Below, one piece after another: positions 6,173 to 14,290 of a DNA stretch of 29,702 nt. Positions within the stretch are counted from its first letter, which is position 1, and each line of letters starts with the position of its first letter. The position numbers and the translations under genes are program-made. A model generated the notes under the pieces. It was not told where the DNA came from, ran no database searches, and saw only the letters and a list, made by a program, of their open reading frames with translations. The DNA is from Verrucomicrobiales bacterium (GTDB lineage: Bacteria > Verrucomicrobiota > Verrucomicrobiia > Verrucomicrobiales > DEV007): positions 1 to 29,702 of the forward strand of contig JACETS010000010.1 in assembly GCA_013911195.1 (NCBI GenBank), given 5' to 3'.

Positions 6173-8053
6173 TCAAAGCGAACGGGTTTTTACTTCTTCT
6201 TGGAATTTGGAGATAAATTCCTTAGGGCACAAAGAGCCAATGTCTCCGCGGCTGCGGTGACGAACAGAGATCGTATTAGTTTCAATTTCATTGGCTCCTA
6301 TAATTAACATATATGGAACCTTATCCAATTGAGCAAGTCGAATTTTTGCACCAATTTTCTCTGCACTATTGTCCATTGATGCCCTAGCACCAATTTCAAT
6401 GAGTTCATTCAGGCATTCCTGTGCATGATCGGTAAATTTTTCCGATATCGGTAATACTCTTACTTGCTCGGGAGCGAGCCAAGTTGGAAATGCACCTTCA
6501 AAATGCTCAATTAAAACCGCAACAAACCTTTCTAGAGATCCAAACGGTGCTCTATGGATCATTACCGGCCTGTGTGGCTTATTATCGGAACCGATATAAC
6601 TCAGATCAAATCTCTCAGGTAAGTTATAATCAACCTGAACTGTTCCTAGTTGCCATTCTCTGCCAATCACGTCTTTAACAACGAAATCAATTTTTGGACC
6701 ATAGAATGCCGCCTCTCCAGATTCTTCGGTAAATGGCACATCTAATGAACTGGCAGCCACTCTTAGTGCATCCTCAGCACGGTCCCAGTTTTTTGGATCG
6801 CCAACATACTTACTCGAATCAATATCTCTAAGCCCTACCCTAACTCGATAATCTTTAATGCCAAGTGTGTTGAGAACAACCTTAACTAATTCAAGGCAGC
6901 CAATGATTTCATCTTGGACTTGATCATCAGTACAGAATAAATGCGCATCATCTTGGGTGAATGATCTTACCCTAGTCAAACCTCCTAACTCTCCTGATTT
7001 TTCCCATCTATATACAGTACCAAATTCCGCTAATCTTACTGGAAGATCACGATAGCTGCGATGTTCACTGGCATAAATTTTGATATGATGAGGACAATTC
7101 ATTGGTTTTAGTAAAAACCCATCAGTCTCACCTTCTTTGAGTCTATTACTTAATTCACCACAAGTACAACCCTCCTCGACTAGTTCTACCATTGAATCTC
7201 TATCAACTATGGGTGAAAATTGACTTTCCTCGTAATAAGGAAAATGACCACTCGTTCGATAAAGGTCCAACTTACCAATATGGGGGGTAAAGACTTGGCT
7301 ATAACCTTTTTTATCCAATTCATTAGTAATGAACTTTTGTAATTCATTTCTAATTATTGAGCCCTTGGGCTTCCATAAAACTAAGCCTTGTCCGACTGAT
7401 TCATCAAAATGAAACAGTCCAAGTTCTTTACCAACTTTTCTATGGTCACGTTTCTTGGCCTCTTCTAATTGATCAAGATATTCTTTGAGTTGTGTTTTAT
7501 TTTTAAAAGCGGTTCCATATATTCTTTGAAGTTGTGGGTTGTTTGAATCGCCTTTATAAAATGCACTGGCCACAGACATTAATTTGAATGCCTTACAGTT
7601 ACCAGTCCGCGGCACATGAGGACCAGCGCAGAGATCCCAAAAGTCACCATTCTTGTAAATAGAAATCTCCTCGTCCTCTGGAATATCATTCAATAAATCA
7701 ATTTTAAAGGTGGATTCGACGTCCCTGTCCCCTAAAGCAGCCAGTCTACCGCTCTTAGCAAGAACAAGAGCTTCGTCTCGGCTAACATCAATTCGTTCGA
7801 ATTTTTGGTTCTCCTTGATAACAGAAATCATCTCTTTCTCTATTGTCTCAAAATCATCAGTGGAAATACGATGGCTGAGCTCAACATCATAGTAAAAGCC
7901 ATTATCTACGGGAGGACCTGCCGCAAATTGGGCATCTGGCCAGAGTTTTGCTATCGCTGTTGCAAGAACATGAGCAGTGGAATGCCTCAATCGCTCAATA
8001 TCTGTCATTTGTGAGCGTTCTTCTAGAGTCTTTCTTTGATTACCTTCCGCCAT
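6173..8053 (-). CDS. thrS: Threonyl-tRNA synthetase lacking the TGS domain
   Basis: Charges tRNA-Thr with threonine in the cytoplasm. Visible are the editing domain (HSTAH near the N-terminus, CAGPHVP further on, DNGFYYDV), the class II catalytic core and the anticodon-binding domain. Motif 2 is TVYRWEKSGELGGLTRVR with FTQDDAHLFC, and motif 3 is PVMIHRAPFGSLERF. The zinc ligands are Cys in MNCPHH, His in DDAH and His in MIHRA. The usual N-terminal TGS domain (about 60 residues) is absent: only about 20 residues precede the editing domain. About 25 residues with a CTC motif (7160-7168) are inserted before the MNCP motif. ATG 8053 is chosen; GTG 8071 would add six residues and ATG 8008 would remove fifteen. 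No strong ribosome site marks any of them. infC follows after 103 bases. Confidence 0.96.
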   Translation of the reverse strand: MAEGNQRKTLEERSQMTDIERLRHSTAHVLATAIAKLWPDAQFAAGPPVDNGFYYDVELSHRISTDDFETIEKEMISVIKENQKFERIDVSRDEALVLAKSGRLAALGDRDVESTFKIDLLNDIPEDEEISIYKNGDFWDLCAGPHVPRTGNCKAFKLMSVASAFYKGDSNNPQLQRIYGTAFKNKTQLKEYLDQLEEAKKRDHRKVGKELGLFHFDESVGQGLVLWKPKGSIIRNELQKFITNELDKKGYSQVFTPHIGKLDLYRTSGHFPYYEESQFSPIVDRDSMVELVEEGCTCGELSNRLKEGETDGFLLKPMNCPHHIKIYASEHRSYRDLPVRLAEFGTVYRWEKSGELGGLTRVRSFTQDDAHLFCTDDQVQDEIIGCLELVKVVLNTLGIKDYRVRVGLRDIDSSKYVGDPKNWDRAEDALRVAASSLDVPFTEESGEAAFYGPKIDFVVKDVIGREWQLGTVQVDYNLPERFDLSYIGSDNKPHRPVMIHRAPFGSLERFVAVLIEHFEGAFPTWLAPEQVRVLPISEKFTDHAQECLNELIEIGARASMDNSAEKIGAKIRLAQLDKVPYMLIIGANEIETNTISVRHRSRGDIGSLCPKEFISKFQEEVKTRSL

Positions 8054-8124
8054 AACGTGAAAGATAACCACTTAACCATATAAGTGTAATTTACAACTTG
8101 AAACCAGCGGTAGAAGAAGGAATA

Positions 8125-8130
8125 TATAAT
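8125..8130 (+). promoter_or_regulatory. Consensus -10 hexamer upstream of tRNA-Pro
   Basis: A perfect TATAAT ends 7 bases before the mature 5' end of the tRNA. TTGAAA at 8098-8103 is the best -35 candidate, but the 21-base spacing is too long. If this is the real -10, transcription would begin at or within a base or two of the mature tRNA end. Confidence 0.4.
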
Positions 8131-8137
8131 CAGGAAT

Positions 8138-8215
8138 CGGGGTGTAGCTCAGCTTGGTCAGAGCGCCTGCTTTGGGAGCAGGAAGCCGTAGGTTCGAATC
8201 CTATCACCCCGACCA
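8138..8215 (+). tRNA. tRNA-Pro (anticodon TGG), CCA encoded
   Basis: A full cloverleaf of 78 bases including CCA. The acceptor stem CGGGGTG pairs with CACCCCG. The D-arm is GCTC/GAGC, and the anticodon stem CCTGC/GCAGG encloses the loop TTTGGGA with anticodon TGG. The T-arm is GTAGG-TTCGAAT-CCTAT with one G-T pair, and the discriminator is A before CCA. A first base C, pairing with G72, is characteristic of bacterial tRNA-Pro. It lies between divergent thrS and the YbjN-like gene. Confidence 0.96.
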
Positions 8216-8276
8216 TTTCCTAAATAAGCCCTATATGCCTTAAAATTGACCATTTTAGGGCCATTTTATTACTAAG

Positions 8277-8774
8277 GTGACTGACCAACCAAACCTATAT
8301 ACCAAAATCAAGGAAGCTTTTGGCCTCGCTAAATGGGAATTTCGGGAAATCGAGGATAACAACGTTATTGAGGCTGAATTTGAGGCACATCATACAAAAA
8401 TTCCGCTTCATGCGCAGTCTTTTGAGGAATTAATGGCCATTTCCGTCGTTTCCAGGCTATCATTCCCGATTGTTCCAAAATCGATGGGTTCCGCTATTGA
8501 TGCACTAATGAGAACAAACATTACGCTGAATCTAGGAAACTTTGAGGCCAATCCAGTAAACGGTGAGGTGTATTTTCGAATAAGTAACGTTTTCGCAGAT
8601 CATGATTTTAATAATGAGATCATCACGAGTTTCGTCAGGGTCGCTATTGTTGAAATGGATAGAATTACGCCCTTCCTAGCAGAATTAAATAATAATCCTA
8701 ACCAACCAATCGCTGAGCTTTTAAATAGAAAAGATCTTTTGCCTGAAATTGAAAATAAGGATGAGACCAATTAA
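8277..8774 (+). CDS. YbjN-domain protein
   Basis: A soluble 165-residue protein. Its pattern fits the YbjN/type III secretion chaperone-like fold: a short N-terminal region, an acidic strand (VIEAEFEAHH), a central strand with VVSRLSFPIVPK, and the family-like segment ALMRTNITLNLGNFEANPVNGEVYFRI at about residues 76-102. Members are widespread small proteins linked loosely to stress or motility; the molecular role is not established. The start is GTG at 8277, the first candidate after an in-frame TAG at 8256. Its apparent ribosome site (AAGG) overlaps the start codon, so initiation is unclear. It follows tRNA-Pro by 61 bases and could share its transcript. It is convergent with the TauE/SafE-like gene, 15 bases away. 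Confidence 0.6.
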   Translation: MTDQPNLYTKIKEAFGLAKWEFREIEDNNVIEAEFEAHHTKIPLHAQSFEELMAISVVSRLSFPIVPKSMGSAIDALMRTNITLNLGNFEANPVNGEVYFRISNVFADHDFNNEIITSFVRVAIVEMDRITPFLAELNNNPNQPIAELLNRKDLLPEIENKDETN

Positions 8775-8789
8775 AAAGACTGATTTGTC

Positions 8790-9164
8790 TTAGCTCGTCA
8801 CCTCCTTCTGAAAGAAGAGCATATAAATGCCAACGGTAATTAGAAAAACACCAAATAAAATTCTTAACTGTGGCGCCGATAAACTCTTCATGAGTTCAGA
8901 TCCAAAGTAGGCTGCAACCAAAGCTGCGATAGCAGCAACTCCAGCAATTTTCCAATCTATTAGTCCCGCGCCAGAATAACGGAAGGAGGAGACAGATGCG
9001 GTAACAACCATAACTGCTAGCGAAGTTGCAATGGCTTGTTTCATAGAAAGGCCAAGAAAACTTTTAAATGCTGGAACCATAAGTATGCCGCCACCAACTC
9101 CGAGCAGTGATCCTAATAGAGCCGCAAAGGCTCCAACCAAAAATGCGATGATTAATGTATGCAT
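8790..9164 (-). CDS. Half-size TauE/SafE (DUF81) membrane protein
   Basis: A 124-residue membrane protein with four hydrophobic segments (about 3-20, 43-62, 71-90 and 99-116). It carries the family signature LLGVGGGILMVPAF at about 20-34. TauE/SafE proteins are anion exporters or permeases (sulfite, sulfoacetate and others), normally of about 250 residues made of two such repeats. Only one repeat is present, and I see no second repeat in the flanking DNA. It therefore probably works as a homodimer, as suggested for other half-size members, or with a partner encoded elsewhere. Substrate unknown. holA lies upstream on the same strand, 27 bases away, so the two may be cotranscribed. Confidence 0.8.
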   Translation of the reverse strand: MHTLIIAFLVGAFAALLGSLLGVGGGILMVPAFKSFLGLSMKQAIATSLAVMVVTASVSSFRYSGAGLIDWKIAGVAAIAALVAAYFGSELMKSLSAPQLRILFGVFLITVGIYMLFFQKEVTS

Positions 9165-9191
9165 TGTTAATTAATTTTATGATTTAATAAT

Positions 9192-10304
9192 TTATGTAGC
9201 AAGCACTCGAATGACGAGTCTTTCTAAAATAACACGATGATCAAGAGCACTAGTAACTAGAGCACGGTTTGCGCTTAAACATTCAGAGAGTGATTCTTGT
9301 AATTTTGATAAAGAAAAATTTCTACACTCAGATGCGGCAAGAAAAATTGGATAAACACTCAGTCCTCCATCTTTTTTTCTTGGCAAATAAGCTGTTTCGG
9401 CTTTACCAAGCCTTGAAAGGGCGGTTTCATATGACCGGTAATTACGACTCGATTTTATACCATGTTTTACAGATAAATTCTTTGCAATTAAGAGTCTACG
9501 AATCGTTGGAACAACGGCTGCTAACAGAATTCCTATGGCACTCTCCCCCTGATAAAGAAGGTGATCAATGTTTCGAAGTGCAGACGATAGATCCTTTTTA
9601 GCAATACTATTTCCCAACTCAAAAACAACACCAGATCTTGTGAGCGCCACCTGATTTAACACATGTTCGAGGGCTACAACTCTTTGGTCCTGTGAAAGAA
9701 ATAAATCAATCTTTTCTATCTCATTATTAATTTGGGTGAAATCGGTTCCAGCAAGCATCACAAAATGCTCCAAAGCATCCTCATCAAATTGAAGGTCTTT
9801 ATTTTTTGCCAAATTTCTAACATGACTTTTCACCTGATCCTGCCAGCCATCTCTTGTCATGTCGGGTTTATCGAAAACTTCAACATTTCCGACCTTCACA
9901 AGCTTCTTATAAAATGACCGCCTTTTGTCTATGGATGGAGCACTCAAAACAAAAATAATATCTTCGGGAAGGTTGTCTGAGATAAATTGAATTAATGCTT
10001 CCGAAGCATCGAGAACCGAAGCAGCTTTACCAGTCTGTGAATCTGCGAACACATTGGAACTCTTCATCCATACTACTTTTTGACCCCCGAAGAACGGTAA
10101 AGTTTGCAAGGCGCTAAGTGTTTGCGTGATCACCTTTACCGCTGATTCCGCATTTTCCGCCACCCCATCAATAACCTCAGCTCCAAATTCAGCATCTTCC
10201 TCCGGAACCAGAGCATTGAAACACTTTAAGGCCGCTTCTTTCAGCCCTGCTTCATCAGTACCCACAAATGCATGGATATTGCCTGAAGATTTTGATCGCG
10301 CCAT
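9192..10304 (-). CDS. holA: DNA polymerase III subunit delta
   Basis: Subunit of the clamp-loader complex that opens the beta clamp onto DNA. The 370-residue product has the delta-family layout. The N-terminal segment IHAFVGTDEAGLKEAALKCF opens a RecA-like domain without a Walker A motif, with QTLPFFGGQKVVWMK at about residues 69-83. A lid/helical domain (DFTQINNEIEKIDLFL at about 187-202) is followed by a C-terminal collar domain including GESAIGILLAAVVPTIRRLL. ATG 10304 is preferred because it begins just before the conserved IHAFVG strand; an in-frame GTG at 10322 would add six basic residues. It is expected to be essential and constitutive. The small TauE/SafE gene follows on the same strand. 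Confidence 0.88.
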   Translation of the reverse strand: MARSKSSGNIHAFVGTDEAGLKEAALKCFNALVPEEDAEFGAEVIDGVAENAESAVKVITQTLSALQTLPFFGGQKVVWMKSSNVFADSQTGKAASVLDASEALIQFISDNLPEDIIFVLSAPSIDKRRSFYKKLVKVGNVEVFDKPDMTRDGWQDQVKSHVRNLAKNKDLQFDEDALEHFVMLAGTDFTQINNEIEKIDLFLSQDQRVVALEHVLNQVALTRSGVVFELGNSIAKKDLSSALRNIDHLLYQGESAIGILLAAVVPTIRRLLIAKNLSVKHGIKSSRNYRSYETALSRLGKAETAYLPRKKDGGLSVYPIFLAASECRNFSLSKLQESLSECLSANRALVTSALDHRVILERLVIRVLAT

Positions 10305-10486
10305 TTTCTTTTTTGTAACCACAATTCAATTTGATCCGCAAAACAGCACAATAAAAGTAAAAACATTCTCAAGCAAAAAAAGCTTAGTACTTGCTCAACC
10401 ACATGCTTGGTGCGTTATTATTATATAAACTCCATAAAGATTTAAATTCATATCTTTTCCGAGGCAAAAAACCACCACCTATACAA

Positions 10487-11134
10487 ATGAAATACTACCA
10501 CTACTTATTTGCCATTCTAATTCTTGGGGCAATCAGCTGTTCAAAAAAGGATGTAGAGGAAAACAATTCTAGCCAATCAACCACTCAAACTCAAGCTTCT
10601 ACGGAGACTGAGACTGAGACGAAATCCGATTCTGATAGCAATTCGACCACAGAGCCCAACGAGCCAACCGAAGATGAAAATAATGAGCCTGGCAAACATA
10701 CAGAAACAGCAAAAAGCCTGATGGCAGTGATGAATAGTTTCATCGATAATTTATCAACCGTACGGGATGTTGAGAGCGCTGAGACTGCAGTGGCTAAATT
10801 TGAAGATATGGCTGCGAGCTTTGAAACAATTGCAAACGATATGGAATCACTAGGGCTTCCTTCCGGACAAGAGGCAGAAGCTATTAGAACTCTTTTCTCA
10901 GATACCGAAAAACAAATTCAAGAAAAGATGGCCGGAATTATGGGATTTCTCCTAGGTGATCAAGAAGTCGGAAAAATAATTACACCCGCTTTAGAAAAGT
11001 TTGGACAACGAATGGATAAATTAAGCCCATTGATGGAACAGTGGTCAGGTAACGCTTCACAAAGCAGCGAACCCGGACAAGCTCCAGTTAATGAAATTCC
11101 TCTAGAAGAGGCAGTTGAAAAAATAGATGAGTAA
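10487..11134 (+). CDS. Predicted lipoprotein with Thr/Glu-rich linker
   Basis: A 215-residue product with a lipoprotein signal: MKYY, a hydrophobic core, and a lipobox with C18 (AISC), so it is probably lipid-anchored. Residues 19-70 are low-complexity Ser/Thr/Glu/Asp/Asn, a likely flexible linker. The rest (about 72-215) is predicted helical, with no motif I recognise. It contains regular amphipathic stretches (SLMAVMNSFIDNL, FEDMAASFETIANDMESLG), and could form a helical bundle. The frame is open further upstream to 10391, but ATG 10487 is chosen because it places the signal peptide at the N-terminus. TATACA one base before this ATG resembles a -10 element. No ribosome site is visible. A terminator follows. 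Confidence 0.75.
   Translation: MKYYHYLFAILILGAISCSKKDVEENNSSQSTTQTQASTETETETKSDSDSNSTTEPNEPTEDENNEPGKHTETAKSLMAVMNSFIDNLSTVRDVESAETAVAKFEDMAASFETIANDMESLGLPSGQEAEAIRTLFSDTEKQIQEKMAGIMGFLLGDQEVGKIITPALEKFGQRMDKLSPLMEQWSGNASQSSEPGQAPVNEIPLEEAVEKIDE
10604..10620 (+). repeat. Short GAGACT tandem repeat in the lipoprotein linker
   Basis: Nearly three copies of the six-base unit GAGACT encode alternating Glu-Thr in the linker of the lipoprotein. It stays in frame, so copy number changes would only alter linker length. Confidence 0.6.
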
Positions 11135-11183
11135 CAAACAATTAGAAATTCAACATTGAGCAACAGGCTCATATCATTTTATC

Positions 11184-11216
11184 AAAGTCCTCATTTTATA
11201 AATGGGGACTTTTTTT
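11184..11216 (+). terminator. Rho-independent terminator after the lipoprotein gene
   Basis: AAAGTCCTCAT (11184-11194) pairs with ATGGGGACTTT (11202-11212) in an 11-base stem with one G-T pair and a 7-base loop. A T-run extends to 11216. It separates the lipoprotein gene from the serine hydrolase gene on the same strand. Confidence 0.9.
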
Positions 11217-11226
11217 ATATGAAAAC

Positions 11227-12372
11227 ATGCTAAAAAAAAATATTCTCATTATTTTCTTGGGCTTTACGTCAATCCTAATTGGTAAATCAGAGCCCCTAAA
11301 TAATTTCAGCGAAGATCACATAAAAAAAATTGATCTAGAAATCAATAAGGCCATAAAAGAATCAAAAATTCCAGGGGCCGTCCTATGGATTGAAAAGGAC
11401 AACACATCATACCATCAAAAGTACGGAAAAAAGTGTCTAGCTCCGGCACCTAAGTCTATGCAAAGAGACACTATTTTCGATGCAGCATCACTAACCAAGG
11501 TAATGGCAACAGCTCCTTCAATAATGATTCTTGTTGAAGAGGAAAAACTATCAATTAACGACCCAGTCACAAAACACCTTCCGAAATTTAAAGGTGTCCA
11601 AAAAAATAAGATAACGATAAAACAATTACTCACACACACCTCAGGGTTGCCTCCTGTATTGCCACTAAAACCCGAATGGAAAGGCTATGAACAAGCCATC
11701 AATCTTTGCTATTCAGCAGATATAAGAAACACACCGGGCAGGCATTTTAGATATAGTGATGTTAATTACATCATTTTAGGCGAAATTGTGAAGCGAACAT
11801 CTGGCTTATCTTTAAAAAGTTTTTCACAAAAAAAAATATTTGTTCCACTCGGTATGAAAGATACTGGATTTACTCCAAAAAAAACAAAGATTCATAGAAT
11901 AGCCCCGACGACAAAAGAAAAAGGGAAATTAATTCAAGGGGTCGTCCATGATCCCACAGCCAGAGCAATGGGCGGAGTCGCTGGCCACGCGGGGCTTTTT
12001 ACTACTGCAGATGATTTAGCAAAATTCTGTCGAATGATTGTTAATGATGGTTTTGGAGCAGATAAAAAGATACTTAAGAAAAAAACGATAGAGATAATGA
12101 CGAAAAGTCAGACGTCAATGTTTCTTCACAAAGTGAGACGAGGGCTGGGATGGGATATTGATTCAAAATACTCTAGTCCCCGAGGTGATGGTTTTCCAAA
12201 ATTAGAATCTTTTGGTCATACCGGTTGGACCGGAGGATCAGTTTGGATTCATCCTAAAAGTAAAAGCTTTGTTATACTTCTAAGCAATAGAAATCACCCA
12301 TTCGAACGAAGATCTATTAAGCCTTTGCGAGAAGAAATTGGTACCCTAACAGCAAAGGCTTTTAACCTTTAA
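11227..12372 (+). CDS. Secreted serine hydrolase, class C beta-lactamase / EstB-like family
   Basis: A 381-residue enzyme of the serine beta-lactamase/penicillin-binding fold (Beta-lactamase, PF00144). An N-terminal hydrophobic segment (about 5-20) indicates export. Motifs: SLTK at 88-91 (nucleophile Ser88, Lys91), YSD at 176-178 in place of YxN, as in many esterase-type members, and HTG at 331-333 in place of KTG. Other family landmarks are LLTHTSGLP, GVAGHAGLFTTADDLAKF and GLGW. The HTG and YSD variants favour an esterase or D-aminopeptidase-like hydrolase over a true beta-lactamase; the substrate is unknown. The start is 10 bases after a terminator, so it must have its own promoter, overlapping or just inside the terminator region, or rely on read-through. 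Confidence 0.85.
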   Translation: MLKKNILIIFLGFTSILIGKSEPLNNFSEDHIKKIDLEINKAIKESKIPGAVLWIEKDNTSYHQKYGKKCLAPAPKSMQRDTIFDAASLTKVMATAPSIMILVEEEKLSINDPVTKHLPKFKGVQKNKITIKQLLTHTSGLPPVLPLKPEWKGYEQAINLCYSADIRNTPGRHFRYSDVNYIILGEIVKRTSGLSLKSFSQKKIFVPLGMKDTGFTPKKTKIHRIAPTTKEKGKLIQGVVHDPTARAMGGVAGHAGLFTTADDLAKFCRMIVNDGFGADKKILKKKTIEIMTKSQTSMFLHKVRRGLGWDIDSKYSSPRGDGFPKLESFGHTGWTGGSVWIHPKSKSFVILLSNRNHPFERRSIKPLREEIGTLTAKAFNL

Positions 12373-12397
12373 ACTGATTTAATTTATTTAAAGAACT

Positions 12398-13120
12398 CTA
12401 TTTTCCCTCCATTAATCGGTGAGCCAATTGATCGGGCAACCCTACTTTTAATATTTTTTGTTGCGCCGTTTTAATATCATAGTCTACGCGTCTGTTCACG
12501 ACTCGGCGTGCTCCAATGTCATAGATACAATAGGAAGAACGAGGATCCCCGTCCCTTGGCTGACCAACGCTTCCAACATTAATTTGATATTTTTTGCCAG
12601 GTTCGATCTCTATTGATCTGCCTAGATGCTCCTCTATTCGTAGGTCTTTAACGTAGAAAGCAGGGACGTGAGTGTGGCCAAAAAAACACACAGGGGTATA
12701 TTGATATCCTAGACTTTCAAGTGCATCAAATTTGGACGTTACGTAGCCCCAAGAAGAAGGAGAATCTAAGGTCGCGTGAACTATCGTGAAATCCCTTACA
12801 TTACGAACCAATTTCAATTCCTTTAAATAATTTTTTTGATCTGAATCAAGATTATCTCTTGTCCATTGCATCGAACTTTGGGCGAGTGGATTTAGACCAA
12901 CGAGCTCAGTATCTTGCGAAGCTTCTTCATCATGATTGCCCTTAACGACTGGACAATCTAATCCTTGAATAATATTTAGACACTCACTGGGATTGGCATT
13001 GTAACCGACAATATCTCCTATGCATAAATAATGAGTACAATCATGTGCATTAGCGTCCTCAAGTACAGCATTTAATGCTTCGAGATTTGCGTGGATGTCA
13101 CCGAATATTGCAAATTTCAT
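12398..13120 (-). CDS. Calcineurin-like metallophosphoesterase (YfcE/MJ0936-like)
   Basis: A 240-residue cytoplasmic two-metal phosphoesterase. All five metal-binding blocks are present: GDIHAN (D8, H10), GDIVGY (D36), GNHDE (N62, H63), H115 in VHATL, and GHTH (H149, H151). The arrangement fits the compact YfcE/MJ0936-like group, which hydrolyses phosphodiesters and has no assigned cellular substrate in most species. It is the last gene of a leftward run after the ABC ATPase, the permease and the helical-repeat protein; the gap to the previous gene is 27 bases, so cotranscription is likely. Its end faces the convergent serine hydrolase gene 25 bases away. Confidence 0.88.
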   Translation of the reverse strand: MKFAIFGDIHANLEALNAVLEDANAHDCTHYLCIGDIVGYNANPSECLNIIQGLDCPVVKGNHDEEASQDTELVGLNPLAQSSMQWTRDNLDSDQKNYLKELKLVRNVRDFTIVHATLDSPSSWGYVTSKFDALESLGYQYTPVCFFGHTHVPAFYVKDLRIEEHLGRSIEIEPGKKYQINVGSVGQPRDGDPRSSYCIYDIGARRVVNRRVDYDIKTAQQKILKVGLPDQLAHRLMEGK

Positions 13121-13147
13121 ATTTAAAAAACCAACTCAGTTAAATTC

Positions 13148-14290
13148 TTACTCTTTAGTATAACGGTCAATTTTGGTCACCCGTTCATTTGATGGAATGT
13201 TAAGATGATTTTCAATATTGGATAATTCAATCACGTCTTTTTCTCTGAAAATTACGGGTGCCTTGATATACATTTTTTTCAAAACTTGATAGGCATTTTC
13301 TTGATTGTCAGGATTTCTGGCGATCAGAAATCCAAACTGCCTCCGATAAAATTGAGGTGACTTAGGATTCTTTAAAATTCCTCTGTAAGCCTCGACGGCT
13401 GATCCAAGGTTGCTATCAGATTTTAAATGAAACTGACCAATAGCGGCACTAATAAGATAATCAGAAGGATTTTCTTCAAGCATCCTTTGAAGTTTATCTA
13501 AAGAATTATTCCGCATTAAATCATCAATAAAATAGTTCTCTAACATTTCCATATCTCGGCGTATGGTCAGCGTTCGAATTTTACCATTATTATAAAGATC
13601 CGACACAACTTCATAGGCTTTCTTTTCCATTCCCTCGCATCTGGCTAGCTGGGTCGCATAAGCTCTGTAAATGTATGTTGGAGCATCTTCTGCCTGAGAG
13701 GACTTAAAATACCACTGGGCTGCGAGTTTTGTATTTTTATATTTTTGAGAATAGATATCCCCAACGACCATAGGTAAAAGATAGCTTTCTGGAGTCCACG
13801 CGGCACCCTCTTTGGCAAAACCTAAACCTTTTTCCAGATAATTTGGCATAATAATTCTTTCAATTTGCCATCGCTCTAAATCATCTTCACAGAATTCGGA
13901 ACGACTTCGATAATATGCATATGCATTCCATGCCATATCCCAGGCTGCTAAATCCCAATGCTTCGCAAAACGAGGCTGCAGAGAAGTTGTAATCTTTCTA
14001 AATCTTTCAACAGATGCCCAATCCTTATTTCGGAAAGCCTCATGAGCCCTTAGATCGTAAACACTCGCGATCAGTGAACGAAATCCTCCAATTGCACCGA
14101 TAAAGCTGGCTTGAGTAAGTTGTTCTCTAGCAGAAATATCAGGGGCCCAATCTCTAAATCCATATTTCTTCAAATGCTCCTCTGTTTTTGACTCCAGTGG
14201 TATTCTCGCAAACCCAAAGGCAATCAGTATGGCTATACTGATCAGCATACCACCACGCCGGTATATTTTAGATTTAATTGTAATGCTCAA
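13148..14290 (-). CDS. Membrane-anchored helical-repeat protein of an ABC-2 operon
   Basis: A 380-residue protein of unknown function. A positively charged start (KSKIYRRGG) precedes one membrane helix (about 15-32), so the bulk probably faces the periplasm. The rest is helical with TPR-like spacing (YDLRAHEAFRNKDWASVERFRKITTSLQPRFAKHWDLAAWDMAWNAYAYY; later YLISAAIGQFHLKSDSNLGSAVEAYRGILKNP). TTG at 14290 is chosen because it overlaps the permease stop by 4 bases (TTGA), the same coupling as between permease and ATPase, and keeps the basic residues before the helix. ATG 14248 and TTG 14317 are alternatives. Linkage suggests it works with the ABC transporter, perhaps as a scaffold or substrate-handling part; this is inference. 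Confidence 0.7.
   Translation of the reverse strand: MSITIKSKIYRRGGMLISIAILIAFGFARIPLESKTEEHLKKYGFRDWAPDISAREQLTQASFIGAIGGFRSLIASVYDLRAHEAFRNKDWASVERFRKITTSLQPRFAKHWDLAAWDMAWNAYAYYRSRSEFCEDDLERWQIERIIMPNYLEKGLGFAKEGAAWTPESYLLPMVVGDIYSQKYKNTKLAAQWYFKSSQAEDAPTYIYRAYATQLARCEGMEKKAYEVVSDLYNNGKIRTLTIRRDMEMLENYFIDDLMRNNSLDKLQRMLEENPSDYLISAAIGQFHLKSDSNLGSAVEAYRGILKNPKSPQFYRRQFGFLIARNPDNQENAYQVLKKMYIKAPVIFREKDVIELSNIENHLNIPSNERVTKIDRYTKE

Noticed and set aside
8790..9191. TauE/SafE gene as a broken pseudogene
   Set aside because: The protein has a clean start and stop and a complete repeat; half-size members of the family are known, and no second half lies nearby.
9269..9601. 110-codon open frame on the plus strand
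   Set aside because: Fully antisense to holA; no family resemblance.
10126..10428. 100-codon open frame across the holA start
   Set aside because: Mostly antisense to the 5' end of holA, with no recognisable motifs or ribosome site.
11227..12372. Antibiotic-resistance beta-lactamase
   Set aside because: YSD and HTG replace the YxN and KTG motifs, which fits the esterase/peptidase side of the fold, and no ampR-like regulator is beside it.
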